DNA of 64,000 bases from Gallionellales bacterium GWA2_60_142 (GTDB taxonomy: Bacteria > Pseudomonadota > Gammaproteobacteria > Burkholderiales > Gallionellaceae): assembly GCA_001801085.1 (NCBI GenBank), contig MGWR01000061.1, positions 79,329-143,328 of the forward strand. Reading direction: 5' to 3'. Below the pieces are notes generated by a model. It was given only the letters and a program-made list of their open reading frames with translations. It was not told the DNA's origin and ran no database searches. The translations under genes and the position numbers were made by a program. Positions 49,479 through 59,146 of the stretch are shown here, piece by piece. Position 1 is the first letter of the stretch. Each line of letters starts with the position of its first letter.

Positions 49479-50993
49479 TCAATCTTCGCCGGTCTCCTGC
49501 TCGATTGCACGGAAGCGCGCCAAATCGTAATCGTCGCCCTTTTCGTCCAGCCCTATCGGCATCAACAAATAGCGCTTGTCTCCTAGGCTGGCTTGCAGGC
49601 TGCGTTGCGCCGAAAACGTATCCGCCTTCATCAGCAATCTAACCTCGCCGGCCGGCTCGCCGGGTTTCGCCATCAGCCACAGCGCATACATGCCATCATC
49701 ACGCAGAGCGCCGCCCAACGTTACGCTGGCAAGCTGGTTGGCCAGCACCTCGGCGCCGACATGCAGCCGGTTTGCGTCGTCGCGCATCAGCCGGCGCACC
49801 ACCGCGGCCCCCCAATGCGCCACGCCATCCGGCTGGATGCCGAGCAGGCTGCCGATGCGGATGCTGTCCGTCCCCTGAGACGAAATCACGGTGCGGAATC
49901 CGCTGGCGCTGATATCCTCGATCTCCCAATGCAGTTGCTCCGCATTGAAGTCCAGGCTCACATCGGTATTTTCCAGCAGCCGGCCGAATCCGTTCGCAAC
50001 CGCGAGATTGACCTTGATGCCGCGCCGCGGGCTGCGACGCAACGGCGGATCGGTCAGATAGTCCAGCAGATATTGCACCGCCTCGCGCACCACCTCTGCG
50101 GCATAGCTTCCGCCCAGATTGAGTTCCTGCGGAACGACGTTCCTATCCAGTTCCTTGAGCAACCCCTCCAACAGGGACAGCATCCCCGCCATGCCGACGA
50201 AGCGCGTCGATGGCTGTACGCGCGCGCCCGCCTTGACCCGCAACGGCGCAGCGGGATGATCCAGATCGAAACAGAACAGACTGTCGAGCGACTGCTGCGA
50301 AGCAATGGTCAAGCTATTGCAGTACTGGCCGACGATGCGTTCGGTGAGATGCATGTATAACGGGCTCAGCGCGCCGATTCCGCATCCATACCAGCCGAGC
50401 ATTCGCGCCAGTTCGCACCTTGCCGTCGCGCTGTCGGCGGAGCCGGGATAAAGCTCGACTCGCGTATCCAGATACTGATTTTGCTCGGCATGGCGACCGA
50501 TCCGCGCCACCATGCCCCACAGCCCCGGATCCAGCGGGCCGTAATGTGCGCTGATGTACTTCAGTCGCCCGGTCAAGGTATGGAGGGCGCGCACCGCAAG
50601 CAGCGGCAACTGCGCCTTGATCGCCCCCGCTCCCTTGTCGCCGTTGCAATAGCGATCGAACACCGCCACATAAGCTTTGGCCGCATGATGCGACCAGTTG
50701 CCGAGCAGCAGCCACAGCCGATTCTCCTGAAACCGATCCAGTTCGTGCGGCACGAAATACTCGCGCGCCAGCTTGCGCACAAAAGGCTGCGCGGTCTCGT
50801 CCAGCAAGCTCAGCACGGCGAACTGATGATCCAGCTTGAAGTCGGTGTTGTCGCCCACCGACTCCACCCACTCGGTCAGCTCCATCAACATCTTGCGCGG
50901 GTCGTTCCTGGGCAAGTCTTCCAGCAGCGCCATGGCGGATTTCATGTCCGCCATGGGATGATCCGACTTCTTTCCGAACAAATTCGATAACAT
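49479..50993 (-). CDS. Conserved hypothetical protein, possible PilZ-like C-terminal domain
   Basis: The 504-residue cytoplasmic protein begins MLSNLFGKKSDHPMADMKSA. The first 330 residues are helical and unassigned. EDISASGFRTVI and IRIGSLLGI with later WGAAVVRRLMRD resemble a PilZ barrel, but the RxxxR motif for c-di-GMP is not convincing. It ends 4 bp from the hydrolase gene, in convergent orientation. Function unknown. Confidence 0.6.
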   Translation of the reverse strand: MLSNLFGKKSDHPMADMKSAMALLEDLPRNDPRKMLMELTEWVESVGDNTDFKLDHQFAVLSLLDETAQPFVRKLAREYFVPHELDRFQENRLWLLLGNWSHHAAKAYVAVFDRYCNGDKGAGAIKAQLPLLAVRALHTLTGRLKYISAHYGPLDPGLWGMVARIGRHAEQNQYLDTRVELYPGSADSATARCELARMLGWYGCGIGALSPLYMHLTERIVGQYCNSLTIASQQSLDSLFCFDLDHPAAPLRVKAGARVQPSTRFVGMAGMLSLLEGLLKELDRNVVPQELNLGGSYAAEVVREAVQYLLDYLTDPPLRRSPRRGIKVNLAVANGFGRLLENTDVSLDFNAEQLHWEIEDISASGFRTVISSQGTDSIRIGSLLGIQPDGVAHWGAAVVRRLMRDDANRLHVGAEVLANQLASVTLGGALRDDGMYALWLMAKPGEPAGEVRLLMKADTFSAQRSLQASLGDKRYLLMPIGLDEKGDDYDLARFRAIEQETGED

Positions 50994-51059
50994 CTCGCAC
51001 CTCGTCAACCGATAGCCTTCGTTCGTGGCAATATAACCGCAAAACCATTCGATGAATAC

Positions 51060-51299
51060 AACCTAGAAACCGCAGTTGACCGCTCCATGGAGGCCGCAAG
51101 CAAATGAGCCGAAACAAACTTCGATATTTATCCACGCTCACCCATCGGGGTGAGTCGCTACGAAGCGTATTGCACGTCCCTCGCGGCGCATGGCGGCGTT
51201 GCTTCTCCTCGGAATGGAACAACCATTCCTCGTCGTCGCGCCTTGCCCTGCACCACGATGAACGCACACTACACTTCGTTCAACTACGGTTTCTAGGTT
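51060..51299. repeat. 240-bp structured element with 20-bp inverted ends
   Basis: AACCTAGAAACCGCAGTTGA at 51060-51079 is mirrored at 51280-51299 with one mismatch. Inner dyads include CTCACCC/GGGTGAG near 51137-51156 and CGGAATGG/CCATTCCT near 51219-51238. No convincing gene lies inside. It could be a MITE-like element or a structured RNA. It stands just upstream of aat. Confidence 0.75.
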
Positions 51300-51314
51300 A
51301 AAGGAACTCCGATC

Positions 51315-52010
51315 ATGATTCCCTGGCTGAGCGGCAGCACTCCGTTCCCTGCGGTCGAGACCGCGTTGCGCGAACCGAACGGCCTGCTCGCGGCGGGCGG
51401 CGATCTGTCGCCCGCTCGACTGCTGAACGCCTATCACCACGGCATTTTTCCGTGGTTCAGCCCCGGCGACCCCATCCTGTGGTGGAGCCCCGATCCGCGC
51501 ATGGTGCTCGTCCCCGCAGAATTCAAGCTGTCGCGCTCGCTGGCGCGAGTCATACGCAACGGCGGCTTTGAAGTACGCATGGACACCGCGTTCGAAACGG
51601 CGATGCGCGCCTGCGCCGCCCCGCGCGCCGGACAGAACGGCACCTGGATACAGGAAGACATGATCGCGGCCTACCGCGCGCTGCACGAGCTCGGCTATGC
51701 GCATTCGGTCGAGACCTGGCGCGATGGCGAACTGGTCGGCGGCCTGTACGGCGTCGCCATCGGCCGCATGTTCTACGGCGAGTCGATGTTCAGCCGCGAA
51801 GCCAACGCATCCAAGGTCGCGCTGGCGCACCTTGCCCGCCAACTCGAACGCAGGGATTTCGGATTGATCGACTGCCAGATGAACACGCCGCACCTCGCCT
51901 CGCTGGGTGCGCGCGAGATCCCGCGCGCCGAATTCGTCGAACGGCTGCAGGAATTGGTAAACTGTGCGCCGGTAACCAACTGGCGCTTCGACGCCGACCT
52001 GTACGCATGA
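51315..52010 (+). CDS. aat: Leucyl/phenylalanyl-tRNA--protein transferase
   Basis: The 231-residue protein has PNGLLAAGGDLSPARLLNAY, GIFPWFSPGDPILWWSPDPR and GRMFYGESMFSREANASKVAL, all Aat marks. It adds Leu or Phe to N-terminal Lys/Arg of proteins for ClpAP degradation. AAAGGA lies before ATG 51315. The last codon overlaps bpt by 4 bases (ATGA). Confidence 0.96.
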   Translation: MIPWLSGSTPFPAVETALREPNGLLAAGGDLSPARLLNAYHHGIFPWFSPGDPILWWSPDPRMVLVPAEFKLSRSLARVIRNGGFEVRMDTAFETAMRACAAPRAGQNGTWIQEDMIAAYRALHELGYAHSVETWRDGELVGGLYGVAIGRMFYGESMFSREANASKVALAHLARQLERRDFGLIDCQMNTPHLASLGAREIPRAEFVERLQELVNCAPVTNWRFDADLYA

Positions 52011-52780
52011 ACCTGCTACACGACATCCCGCTCACCGCGCTGCATTTCTACCTGACCGCGCCCTATCCGTGCAGCTACCTGCCGGAGCGGGAGGCGCGCT
52101 CGCAGGTCGCGACACCGACCTTCCTGATCAGCACGCCGGTCTATTCCCAATTGATGCGCAAAGGCTTCCGCCGCAGCGGAACCCACACCTACCGCGCCCA
52201 TTGCGACGCCTGCCAGCGCTGCGTCTCGTTGCGGGTGAAGGCCAGGGAGTTCGCGCCGAACCGCTCGCAACTGCGCGCCTGGAAACGCCACATCCATCTG
52301 GAAGCCACACTGCATCCGCTGCACGACAACCCGGAATATTACGAGCTCTACGAACGTTACCAGCGCGCCCGCCACAAGGATGGCGGCATGGACAACGAAG
52401 ATCCCGAGTCCTACCGCAGCTTCCTGCTGCAAAGCCACGTCGATACCATGCTGGTGGAATTCCGCGAACCGTTCGATCATGCGCACAACAAGCGGGGCGA
52501 ACTGCGCATGGTCAGCGTGATCGATCTGCTCGACGACGGCCTGTCCGCGGTTTATACCTTCTACGATCCCGATCTGCCGCATGCCCAGTTCGGCGTCTAC
52601 AACGTGCTGTGGCAAATCGAGCTATGCCGCAAACTGGATCTCGACTACGTCTATCTCGGCTACTGGATCGCCGAGAGCCGCAAGATGTCCTACAAGACCC
52701 AATACCAGCCCGCACAAGGACTGGTGAACAGCGAGTGGATCGCACTCGCCAAGGAAGAAGCCCCATGCAAACCCGATTGA
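52007..52780 (+). CDS. bpt: Aspartate/glutamate leucyltransferase
   Basis: The 257-residue protein has the N-terminal Cys site (APYPCSYLPER), GFRRSGTHTYRAHCDACQRC and the ATE C-terminal core VYTFYDPDLPHAQFGVYNVL. It puts Leu on N-terminal Asp/Glu. Start overlaps aat by 4 bases, so the two N-degron transferases are made together. Confidence 0.95.
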   Translation: MNLLHDIPLTALHFYLTAPYPCSYLPEREARSQVATPTFLISTPVYSQLMRKGFRRSGTHTYRAHCDACQRCVSLRVKAREFAPNRSQLRAWKRHIHLEATLHPLHDNPEYYELYERYQRARHKDGGMDNEDPESYRSFLLQSHVDTMLVEFREPFDHAHNKRGELRMVSVIDLLDDGLSAVYTFYDPDLPHAQFGVYNVLWQIELCRKLDLDYVYLGYWIAESRKMSYKTQYQPAQGLVNSEWIALAKEEAPCKPD

Positions 52781-53628
52781 TGATCTTCGTCGCCGCCCTG
52801 TTGCTGTTGCCGCCGGCCGGCTTCCTGCTGGGCAGCCATGAGTGGGCCGAACTCGCCGCCAACGAAACGCAGGACAACCTCGCCGCGACTGCACTGACGC
52901 TGCTCGCCTTGCTGGGCTACATGCTGCTGACCGGAATACTCGTCAAGCTGCGCACCGGCAACAACCCATTGACGACGCAGCGCGATTATTTCCTCGCCCT
53001 TGCTGCGGCCGGCGCAATGCTGGTCTGGCTGCTGGTCTACCTGAATTTCTACGCCGCAAGCTGGACATCGATGCAGAAGAACTCCGTCTGGCAGATCGCG
53101 CTCGACACACTGCTGTTCGCGTTGCCGGTGCCGGCGGTGCTGGTCACCCGCGCACTGCTCGGCTCCTTCCGCGGCCTGCTCAAGACGCTCGCGCGCGGCC
53201 CGTCGCTGGCGATGCCTCGCGGCGAAACCGCCGCGCTCGCATGCGCATCCATCGCCGCATTCGGCCTGCTCGGCGGCGCGGTGCTATCAGCGTCCTGGCT
53301 GCTGTGGATATCGCCCCTGTTCCTGTTGCTCGCGCTGCAACTGCTGTGGCACGAAAGCACGATATTCGACGTGCTGCGCGAAGGCGACTGGGGTCGGCTG
53401 ATCTGCGCCGCGCTGGCCGGACTGATCGTCGGCAACCTCGGCGTAACGCTCTACCGCGCGGTCGGCGGCATGGCAGAAATCGATCCGCTGTCCGCCCAAC
53501 CCGGCTACCTGCTGTTCGGCCTGCTGTGCCTGCAGCTCGGCGATGTCGTCGCCGAAAACTGGCGCGGCAAGACCCGCGCGCAAGTGTTCAAGAAAAAACC
53601 GTTTCCCATTCCCGTCGTCAAAAAATGA
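52765..53628 (+). CDS. Polytopic membrane protein of unknown function
   Basis: The 287-residue protein has about seven hydrophobic helices and no known motif. It begins [20 protein letters not shown] and ends in a basic tail ([13 protein letters not shown]). Start overlaps bpt by 16 bases and the stop overlaps pyrD by 4, so it is part of this operon. Confidence 0.7.
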   Translation: MQTRLMIFVAALLLLPPAGFLLGSHEWAELAANETQDNLAATALTLLALLGYMLLTGILVKLRTGNNPLTTQRDYFLALAAAGAMLVWLLVYLNFYAASWTSMQKNSVWQIALDTLLFALPVPAVLVTRALLGSFRGLLKTLARGPSLAMPRGETAALACASIAAFGLLGGAVLSASWLLWISPLFLLLALQLLWHESTIFDVLREGDWGRLICAALAGLIVGNLGVTLYRAVGGMAEIDPLSAQPGYLLFGLLCLQLGDVVAENWRGKTRAQVFKKKPFPIPVVKK

Positions 53629-54650
53629 ATCCGTATACCCTGCTCCGCCCCACCATGTTCGCGCTCGATGCCGAGACCGCGCATCACCTCACGCTGAACG
53701 GACTGAATGTCGCGAACAAACTCGGCCTGATGTCGCTGGCTGCCAGCCGTCCCGCCGCCGATCCGCGCACCGTGATGGGACTGACCTTCCCCAATCCGGT
53801 AGGACTCGCCGCCGGACTGGACAAGAACGGCGAGGTGATAGACGCGCTCGCCGCGCTCGGCTTCGGCTTCGTCGAAATCGGCACCATCACGCCGCTGCCG
53901 CAGCCCGGCAATCCGAAACCAAGACTGTTCCGCATCCCCGAGGCGCAGGGCATCGTCAACCGCATGGGCTTCAACAACGAGGGCGTGGACGCGCTGATTG
54001 AAAACGTGAAGCGCGCGAACTTCAAAGGCGTGCTGGGCATCAACATCGGCAAGAACGCCGTCACACCTATCGAAAAGGCCGCGGTCGATTACCTGATCTG
54101 CCTGCGCAAGGTGTATGCCCACGCCGGCTACGTGACGGTCAACATCTCCTCGCCCAACACCAAAAACCTGCGCCAGCTGCAGGGCGGAGACGAACTCGAC
54201 GCATTGCTCGCGCAACTGAAGGCGGAGCAGGAAAAGCTCGCGCAGCAACATGGCCGCTATGTGCCGGTAGCCGTGAAAATCGCCCCCGACCTCGACGCCG
54301 ACCAGATCAAAAATATCGCCGCGCTGCTGATGCGCCACCACATCGACGGCGTGATCGCCACCAACACCACGCTGTCGCGCGAAGGCGTCGAAAACATGAA
54401 GCACGGCGACGAAACCGGCGGCCTCTCCGGTGCACCGGTGCGCGACAAATCCACCGCGGTGATCCGCCAACTCGCTGCCGAACTGCAGGGCGCGCTGCCC
54501 ATCATCGGTGTCGGCGGCATATTGAACGGCGCGGATGCGGTGGAGAAAATACAGGCAGGCGCCGCGCTGGTGCAGATCTACAGCGGCCTGATCTACCGCG
54601 GCCCCGCGCTGGTCGCCGAGTGCGCCGAGGCGATTCGCAGCATGCGCTGA
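53625..54650 (+). CDS. pyrD: Dihydroorotate dehydrogenase (quinone), class 2
   Basis: The 341-residue protein has the N-terminal membrane-associated helix region, [50 protein letters not shown] (with Ser base of class 2) and [19 protein letters not shown]. It oxidises dihydroorotate with quinone in pyrimidine synthesis. The start overlaps the preceding gene (ATGA). Confidence 0.96.
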   Translation: MNPYTLLRPTMFALDAETAHHLTLNGLNVANKLGLMSLAASRPAADPRTVMGLTFPNPVGLAAGLDKNGEVIDALAALGFGFVEIGTITPLPQPGNPKPRLFRIPEAQGIVNRMGFNNEGVDALIENVKRANFKGVLGINIGKNAVTPIEKAAVDYLICLRKVYAHAGYVTVNISSPNTKNLRQLQGGDELDALLAQLKAEQEKLAQQHGRYVPVAVKIAPDLDADQIKNIAALLMRHHIDGVIATNTTLSREGVENMKHGDETGGLSGAPVRDKSTAVIRQLAAELQGALPIIGVGGILNGADAVEKIQAGAALVQIYSGLIYRGPALVAECAEAIRSMR

Positions 54651-54876
54651 TCCCGCAATACCAGTACCGCGCCGCTATCCGCACCGGCAAGCACGCCGGT
54701 GCGACACAGGATGAAACCGGAAGTCTGCGCCGTCGGCATCATGATGGGCAGCCACCCCCTCCCCTGCCGTTACGCACATCCCTCCGCGAAACGTAGCTAT
54801 CTAATGCATAGGTCGATGGCAAGCCGCCTGATAAATTCATCTCCTGCAGTTGCAAGGCAACCATCAGGAGAAAACC

Positions 54877-55249
54877 ATGAACACGAATCCGGTAGTCTGG
54901 TTCGAAATTTATGTGCAAGACCTCGATCGTGCAAAAACATTCTATGAATCCGTGTTTCAGACCAGGCTGACACGACTGGACAGTCAGGAAGTCGAGATCT
55001 GGGGGTTTTCGATGGACATGAACGGCCCCGGGGCCAGCGGCGCGCTAGCCAAGAAAGCCGGAGTGGATTCAGGCGGGAACAGCACGCTGGTTTACTTCAG
55101 TTGCTTGGACTGTGCTGTCGAAGCGGCTCGCGCCGCCCAGTATGGCGGGCGGATCCATCGCGAAAAAACGTCTATCGGAAAATATGGCTGCGTTGCCTAT
55201 GTCGTGGATACCGAGGGCAACATGATCGGCCTTGCATTCCATGGAATGA
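54877..55249 (+). CDS. VOC (glyoxalase-fold) protein with one-base insertion near its end
   Basis: ATG 54877 behind AGGAG opens a VOC-domain protein: NPVVWFEIYVQDLDRAKTFYE, STLVYFSCLDCAVEAARAAQ, VVDTEGNMIGL. The usual end GLHSM(E)-stop would be reached at 55249 if one base near 55234 (CTTGCATTCC instead of CTTCATTCC) were removed. As sequenced the frame runs on to 55833 with non-family residues. Either a recent frameshift or a sequencing error. Confidence 0.7.
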
Positions 55250-55294
55250 GCTGTTCTCAGGGATGCGATACACCGCGACCGTTCGTCATGCCGA

Positions 55295-55504
55295 ATGCCA
55301 AAAACACGCGAGCATGGACTTTCACTGGCGAAGCGCGATCCGCTCGCCACCTTCCTGAAGCTGAAAGCAAGCATGGGGAGGCGTCACGCCCCTTGCGTGC
55401 TCTACACCTTGCTGGCGGCAAAGCATTTTCTCGACAGCGGAGAGGCCATCCCTTGGTGGATGTTCACCCAACAAGGCAGGGAATTACTCATATCGAGAGA
55501 TTGA
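55295..55504 (+). CDS. Possible small hypothetical protein
   Basis: The 69-residue reading MPKTREHGLSLAKRDPLATF to WWMFTQQGRELLISRD looks protein-like, with a hydrophobic middle (CVLYTLLAAKHFLDSGEAIP). No ribosome site is seen and the family is not recognised. It may be a fragment of a longer gene disturbed in the same region as the VOC frameshift. Confidence 0.3.
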   Translation: MPKTREHGLSLAKRDPLATFLKLKASMGRRHAPCVLYTLLAAKHFLDSGEAIPWWMFTQQGRELLISRD

Positions 55505-55567
55505 TGCCAGGGTGCTGCCTGTGTCGCCGGATCGCGTTGCGTCAATTGGGGTGTAAAGGAGGCAGCC

Positions 55568-56215
55568 ATGCCCAAGCTACGTGTGGAAAGTTTTTCCATA
55601 TCCATCGACGGATTCGGCGCGGGGCCGAACCAGAGTCTGGAAAACCCGCTAGGCGCTGGAGGGCTGGCCCTGCATCAATGGGCCTTCCCGACCAGAACTT
55701 TCCAGCAGATGTTCGGGAATGCCGGCGGCACAACGGGCATCGACAACGACTTTGCCGCGCGCGGATTCAGCAACATAGGCGCATGGATCATGGGCCGCAA
55801 CATGTTCGGGCCGATACGCGGCCCGTGGCCTGACGCCAAATGGAGAGGCTGGTGGGGCGATAATCCGCCTTATCACACGCAGGTCTTTGTGTTGACTCAC
55901 CATCCCCGCGAGTCCGTCACCATGGAAGGCGGCACTACTTTTCACTTCGTCACCGACGGCATCTTCAGCGCACTGGGGCGCGCCACCGTCGCGGCAAACG
56001 GGCTGGATGTCCGGCTGGGCGGTGGCATAGCCACGATCCGGCAATATTTGCGCGCGGGACTGATAGACGAGATGCATGTTGCCATCTCGCCTATCTTGCT
56101 CGGCTCCGGGGAGAATCTCTTTGCAGATATCGACATGCTGTCGCTTGGCTACCGATGTGTCGAACACATGGCCACACCTAATGTCACCCATGTGATCCTC
56201 CGGAAGGCAAGGTAG
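55568..56215 (+). CDS. RibD C-terminal/dihydrofolate-reductase-fold protein
   Basis: The 215-residue protein has SFSISIDGFGAGPNQSLENP, WIMGRNMFGPIRGPW, VFVLTHHPRESVTMEGGTTF and LGGGIATIRQYLRAGLIDEM, the reductase fold of RibD-like proteins in stand-alone form. AGGAGG precedes the ATG. It probably uses NADPH; the substrate is unknown. Confidence 0.88.
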   Translation: MPKLRVESFSISIDGFGAGPNQSLENPLGAGGLALHQWAFPTRTFQQMFGNAGGTTGIDNDFAARGFSNIGAWIMGRNMFGPIRGPWPDAKWRGWWGDNPPYHTQVFVLTHHPRESVTMEGGTTFHFVTDGIFSALGRATVAANGLDVRLGGGIATIRQYLRAGLIDEMHVAISPILLGSGENLFADIDMLSLGYRCVEHMATPNVTHVILRKAR

Positions 56216-56561
56216 ATATCGCTTGCCTGCCAACCTCATCGTTCCCGCGAACCGCCTTCGGCAGCCTCCAAACTCAAACGTGGAACTTCCGCTTTTGAGA
56301 AAATTGACTGGCCGGTCTGAGTGGGTAGCAAAAATTGGCGACTTGCTGCTTTGCGACAGACTTGGTGATTGAACCGAAAAGGGCAGCTTTCAGATGGCGA
56401 ATATTGATGAGAACTTCCACTCCGTGCCGACCGACCATTCGAAAAATACACAAAATGCCGATCACACTCTATTCTGGTGCAGACTTCAGCCTGCAAGTAT
56501 TGTTACGCTTATTAACGATGTGTTCCTTGTGTAACTTGACGCCAGAACAAAAAGGTAAGCA
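56216..56561. other. Gene-free leader of the Wsp-like operon
   Basis: This 346-bp stretch holds no convincing gene on either strand; the small readings in it lack ribosome sites. The last 100 bp are AT-rich and probably carry the promoter of the chemosensory operon. I could not pick out -35/-10 boxes with certainty. Confidence 0.4.
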
Positions 56562-57941
56562 ATGGAAGACACTTCCCTCAAGCGCATCAGAGATCTAATT
56601 GCCACTCATGTAGGCTTGCTGGTGCGCGAGCAGGATGATGTGTTGCTGCGCAAGGTGGTCTCCGAGCGGGTACAAGCGCTGAACCTTTCCGGTGCGGAGC
56701 AATATTGCCAGTTTCTGAGCTCGGATGCAGACATCCGGCATGAGCGGGAAGCGCTCACCCTCCTGTTGAGTGTGGGCGAAACCTATTTTTTCCGCGACAG
56801 AGAGCAGCATGTGCTGCTCCAGGACATAATCCTGCCGGAATTGCTCGAACGCCGAAAGGCGGAGCGCACATTACGCATTTGGTGCGCTGCCTGTTCCAGC
56901 GGGGAGGAAGCTTATTCTCTGGCCATCCTATTAGATGAGTTAATGGCTGACCAGTCCTCGTGGAACATTCTCATTCTCGGAACGGACATCAACCAGGACT
57001 TCATTGAAAGGGCGCGGCAGGGAACTTACACCGAGTGGTCGTTCCGTGGCATGAGTGATGAGCGGCGGCAGCGCTATTTTCATCCGCACAAGAATTCATG
57101 GGCGCTGGATGACTCCATCCGCAACAGGGTGACATTTCGTACGGGCGATCTGGTAACCGACAAGTTTCCGGATTACGCCTCCGATCTGTACGGCATGGAT
57201 CTGATCCTGTGCCGGAACATGTTCATATACATGACGGACCGGATGGTTTTCCGCATCGCGGACAAGTTTGCCGAAACGCTGACCGAAGGTGGAATACTGA
57301 TCACCGGCCACGGTGAACTGCATGCCCATCACTTGGGGAAACTGCGTACGCGGGTGTTTCCCGTATCCATCGTTTATCAGAAAGTTTCGGTTCCTTTCTG
57401 CTTGCCAACCCCGTCGCCTCTTGCCGAGAAACCACATCCAATACTGAAAAATCCGGCAGCATTATCGCCTGCCATACGAAAATCCCCTGCCGCGGCAACT
57501 CTGCCAGTGCCGCAGGCTGCAGCAGAGATATGCCAGAAAATGACCGGATCAGAAATCCATCAGGCCTGGCAATACGCAAACCAGGGCCAGCAAGACACGG
57601 CCGCAAAGTCTTGCGGGGAATTGATTGAAAAAAATCCGTTGGCCGCGGCTCCGCATTACCTGCTGGCCTTGCTCGCCCATGAGCGAGGAGAGTTCATAGA
57701 TGCCAAAATCCTGCTGAAAAAGGTCATTTATCTCGATCCCTCGTTTATCGCCGCCTACCTTGATCTTGGCGACCTGTATGCGCAGGAAGGCGATGATGTG
57801 CGGGCCGGCAAAATGCGCGCGACCGCGCGCACTCTTCTGAAATCTCTGCCCGGAGACAGTCAGATCCAGTTTTACGGCGATTCTACGGTGAATGCCGTAT
57901 TGCAGTATGTCGAGCATTTACTGAATATCGGCAATCATTAA
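56562..57941 (+). CDS. CheR-type methyltransferase with TPR tail (WspC-like)
   Basis: 459 residues: N-terminal CheR helical domain, SAM-binding methyltransferase domain (IWCAACSSGEEAYSLAILLDE, ILGTDINQDFIERARQGTY, LILCRNMFIYM) and, after a Pro-rich linker at about 290-320, TPR-like helices (HYLLALLAHERGEFIDAKIL). It methylates chemoreceptor glutamates. The TPR tail is typical of WspC. First gene of the operon. Confidence 0.88.
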   Translation: MEDTSLKRIRDLIATHVGLLVREQDDVLLRKVVSERVQALNLSGAEQYCQFLSSDADIRHEREALTLLLSVGETYFFRDREQHVLLQDIILPELLERRKAERTLRIWCAACSSGEEAYSLAILLDELMADQSSWNILILGTDINQDFIERARQGTYTEWSFRGMSDERRQRYFHPHKNSWALDDSIRNRVTFRTGDLVTDKFPDYASDLYGMDLILCRNMFIYMTDRMVFRIADKFAETLTEGGILITGHGELHAHHLGKLRTRVFPVSIVYQKVSVPFCLPTPSPLAEKPHPILKNPAALSPAIRKSPAAATLPVPQAAAEICQKMTGSEIHQAWQYANQGQQDTAAKSCGELIEKNPLAAAPHYLLALLAHERGEFIDAKILLKKVIYLDPSFIAAYLDLGDLYAQEGDDVRAGKMRATARTLLKSLPGDSQIQFYGDSTVNAVLQYVEHLLNIGNH

Positions 57942-58106
57942 TCCGGTAGACTTGTTAAAGTATGCTTGGCCTCATGGCGCTTCGGCAAGCGCAAGCCCGA
58001 GAGGCGGTTTTATTTTGTGCCACATCAATATCCACCTTGCTGTTCGTGACGGTTGCCCGGAACGGTCAGGAAGAAGTTTTTCAGGACGGCAATGGAGAAT
58101 GCGTAC

Positions 58107-59126
58107 ATGGATCCCCAACTTGCATCTGCGGCCCTTGAGGAGATAGCGCACCCATTCATGGTCATGCTGGTGGACGACCAGACTTTTGTCGCCGAATTGT
58201 TGCGACATCAACTCATCAATGAAAAAGACATTAATTTCCACTACTGCCAAGACCCATCTCTGGCGGTCAGCACCGCCGAGAGAATAGGCCCGACCGTCAT
58301 CCTGCTCGATTTCGCCATGCCGGAACTCGACGGCCTCACCGTTTGCCAATTCATCCGCGCCCATCCCGCCACCCGCGACATCCCCGTCATCATGCTTTCC
58401 AGCAATGACGATCCCGTCACCAAAGCAGCGGCTTTTGCTGCGGGAGCCAACGATTATCTGGTCAAGCTTCCCGATTCGGTGGAACTGATTGCGCGGCTGC
58501 GTTACCACTCCGCTTCCTATATCAACAAGCTGCAGCGGGACGATGCCTACCGCGCATTGCGCGCGAGCCAGATAAAACTGGAAGAGCTCAACATACGGTT
58601 GTTGAAGTTGGCAAATCTCGATGGCCTGACCGGACTCGCGAACCGTCGTTTCTTCGATGAGCGGTTGGCAGCCGAGTGGTTGCGCGCCATGCGCAACAGA
58701 AATCCGCTAACGCTGATCATGTTCGATGTTGATTGGTTCAAGCAATACAACGACAAGTTCGGCCATCTGGAGGGGGATGAATGCCTGAAGCGGATCGCCC
58801 ATTCCGCGCAGGAGATATTCAGCCGTCCGGCGGACACCGTGGCCCGCTTTGGCGGCGAGGAATTCATCATATTGCTGCCGGAGACCGACTCCGGCGGCGC
58901 GCTGAAAGTAGCTGAAAAACTCCGTGTCGAAATTGAGGATTTGCATCTGCCCAATCCGGATTCCTTCGTCGGCCCGTTCATCACCGTCAGCCTGGGCGTC
59001 ACCACCATCGTGCCCGTAGTCAACTCATCCCCGGACGACTTCATCAAACTTGCGGATGAAGCGCTTTATCGGGCAAAGAATGCGGGAAGGAACCGCCTAT
59101 CCATTGCACTCCCCCCTGCGGGCTGA
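58107..59126 (+). CDS. Response regulator with diguanylate cyclase domain (WspR-like)
   Basis: 339 residues: receiver domain (VMLVDDQTFVAELL, phosphoacceptor in VILLDFAMPELDGL, and K in DYLVKLPD), coiled linker, and GGDEF domain with active site RFGGEEF. The inhibitory RxxD just before it is not seen in the usual form. It makes c-di-GMP when phosphorylated. I prefer ATG 58107, with GGAG nine bases upstream. It is the probable output of the adjacent CheA. Confidence 0.9.
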   Translation: MDPQLASAALEEIAHPFMVMLVDDQTFVAELLRHQLINEKDINFHYCQDPSLAVSTAERIGPTVILLDFAMPELDGLTVCQFIRAHPATRDIPVIMLSSNDDPVTKAAAFAAGANDYLVKLPDSVELIARLRYHSASYINKLQRDDAYRALRASQIKLEELNIRLLKLANLDGLTGLANRRFFDERLAAEWLRAMRNRNPLTLIMFDVDWFKQYNDKFGHLEGDECLKRIAHSAQEIFSRPADTVARFGGEEFIILLPETDSGGALKVAEKLRVEIEDLHLPNPDSFVGPFITVSLGVTTIVPVVNSSPDDFIKLADEALYRAKNAGRNRLSIALPPAG

Positions 59127-59146
59127 ACTCCATGGGAGCCCTTGCC

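Noticed and set aside
51104..51301. 65-residue plus-strand reading before aat
   Set aside because: It lies fully inside the 240-bp inverted-repeat element and has no ribosome site.
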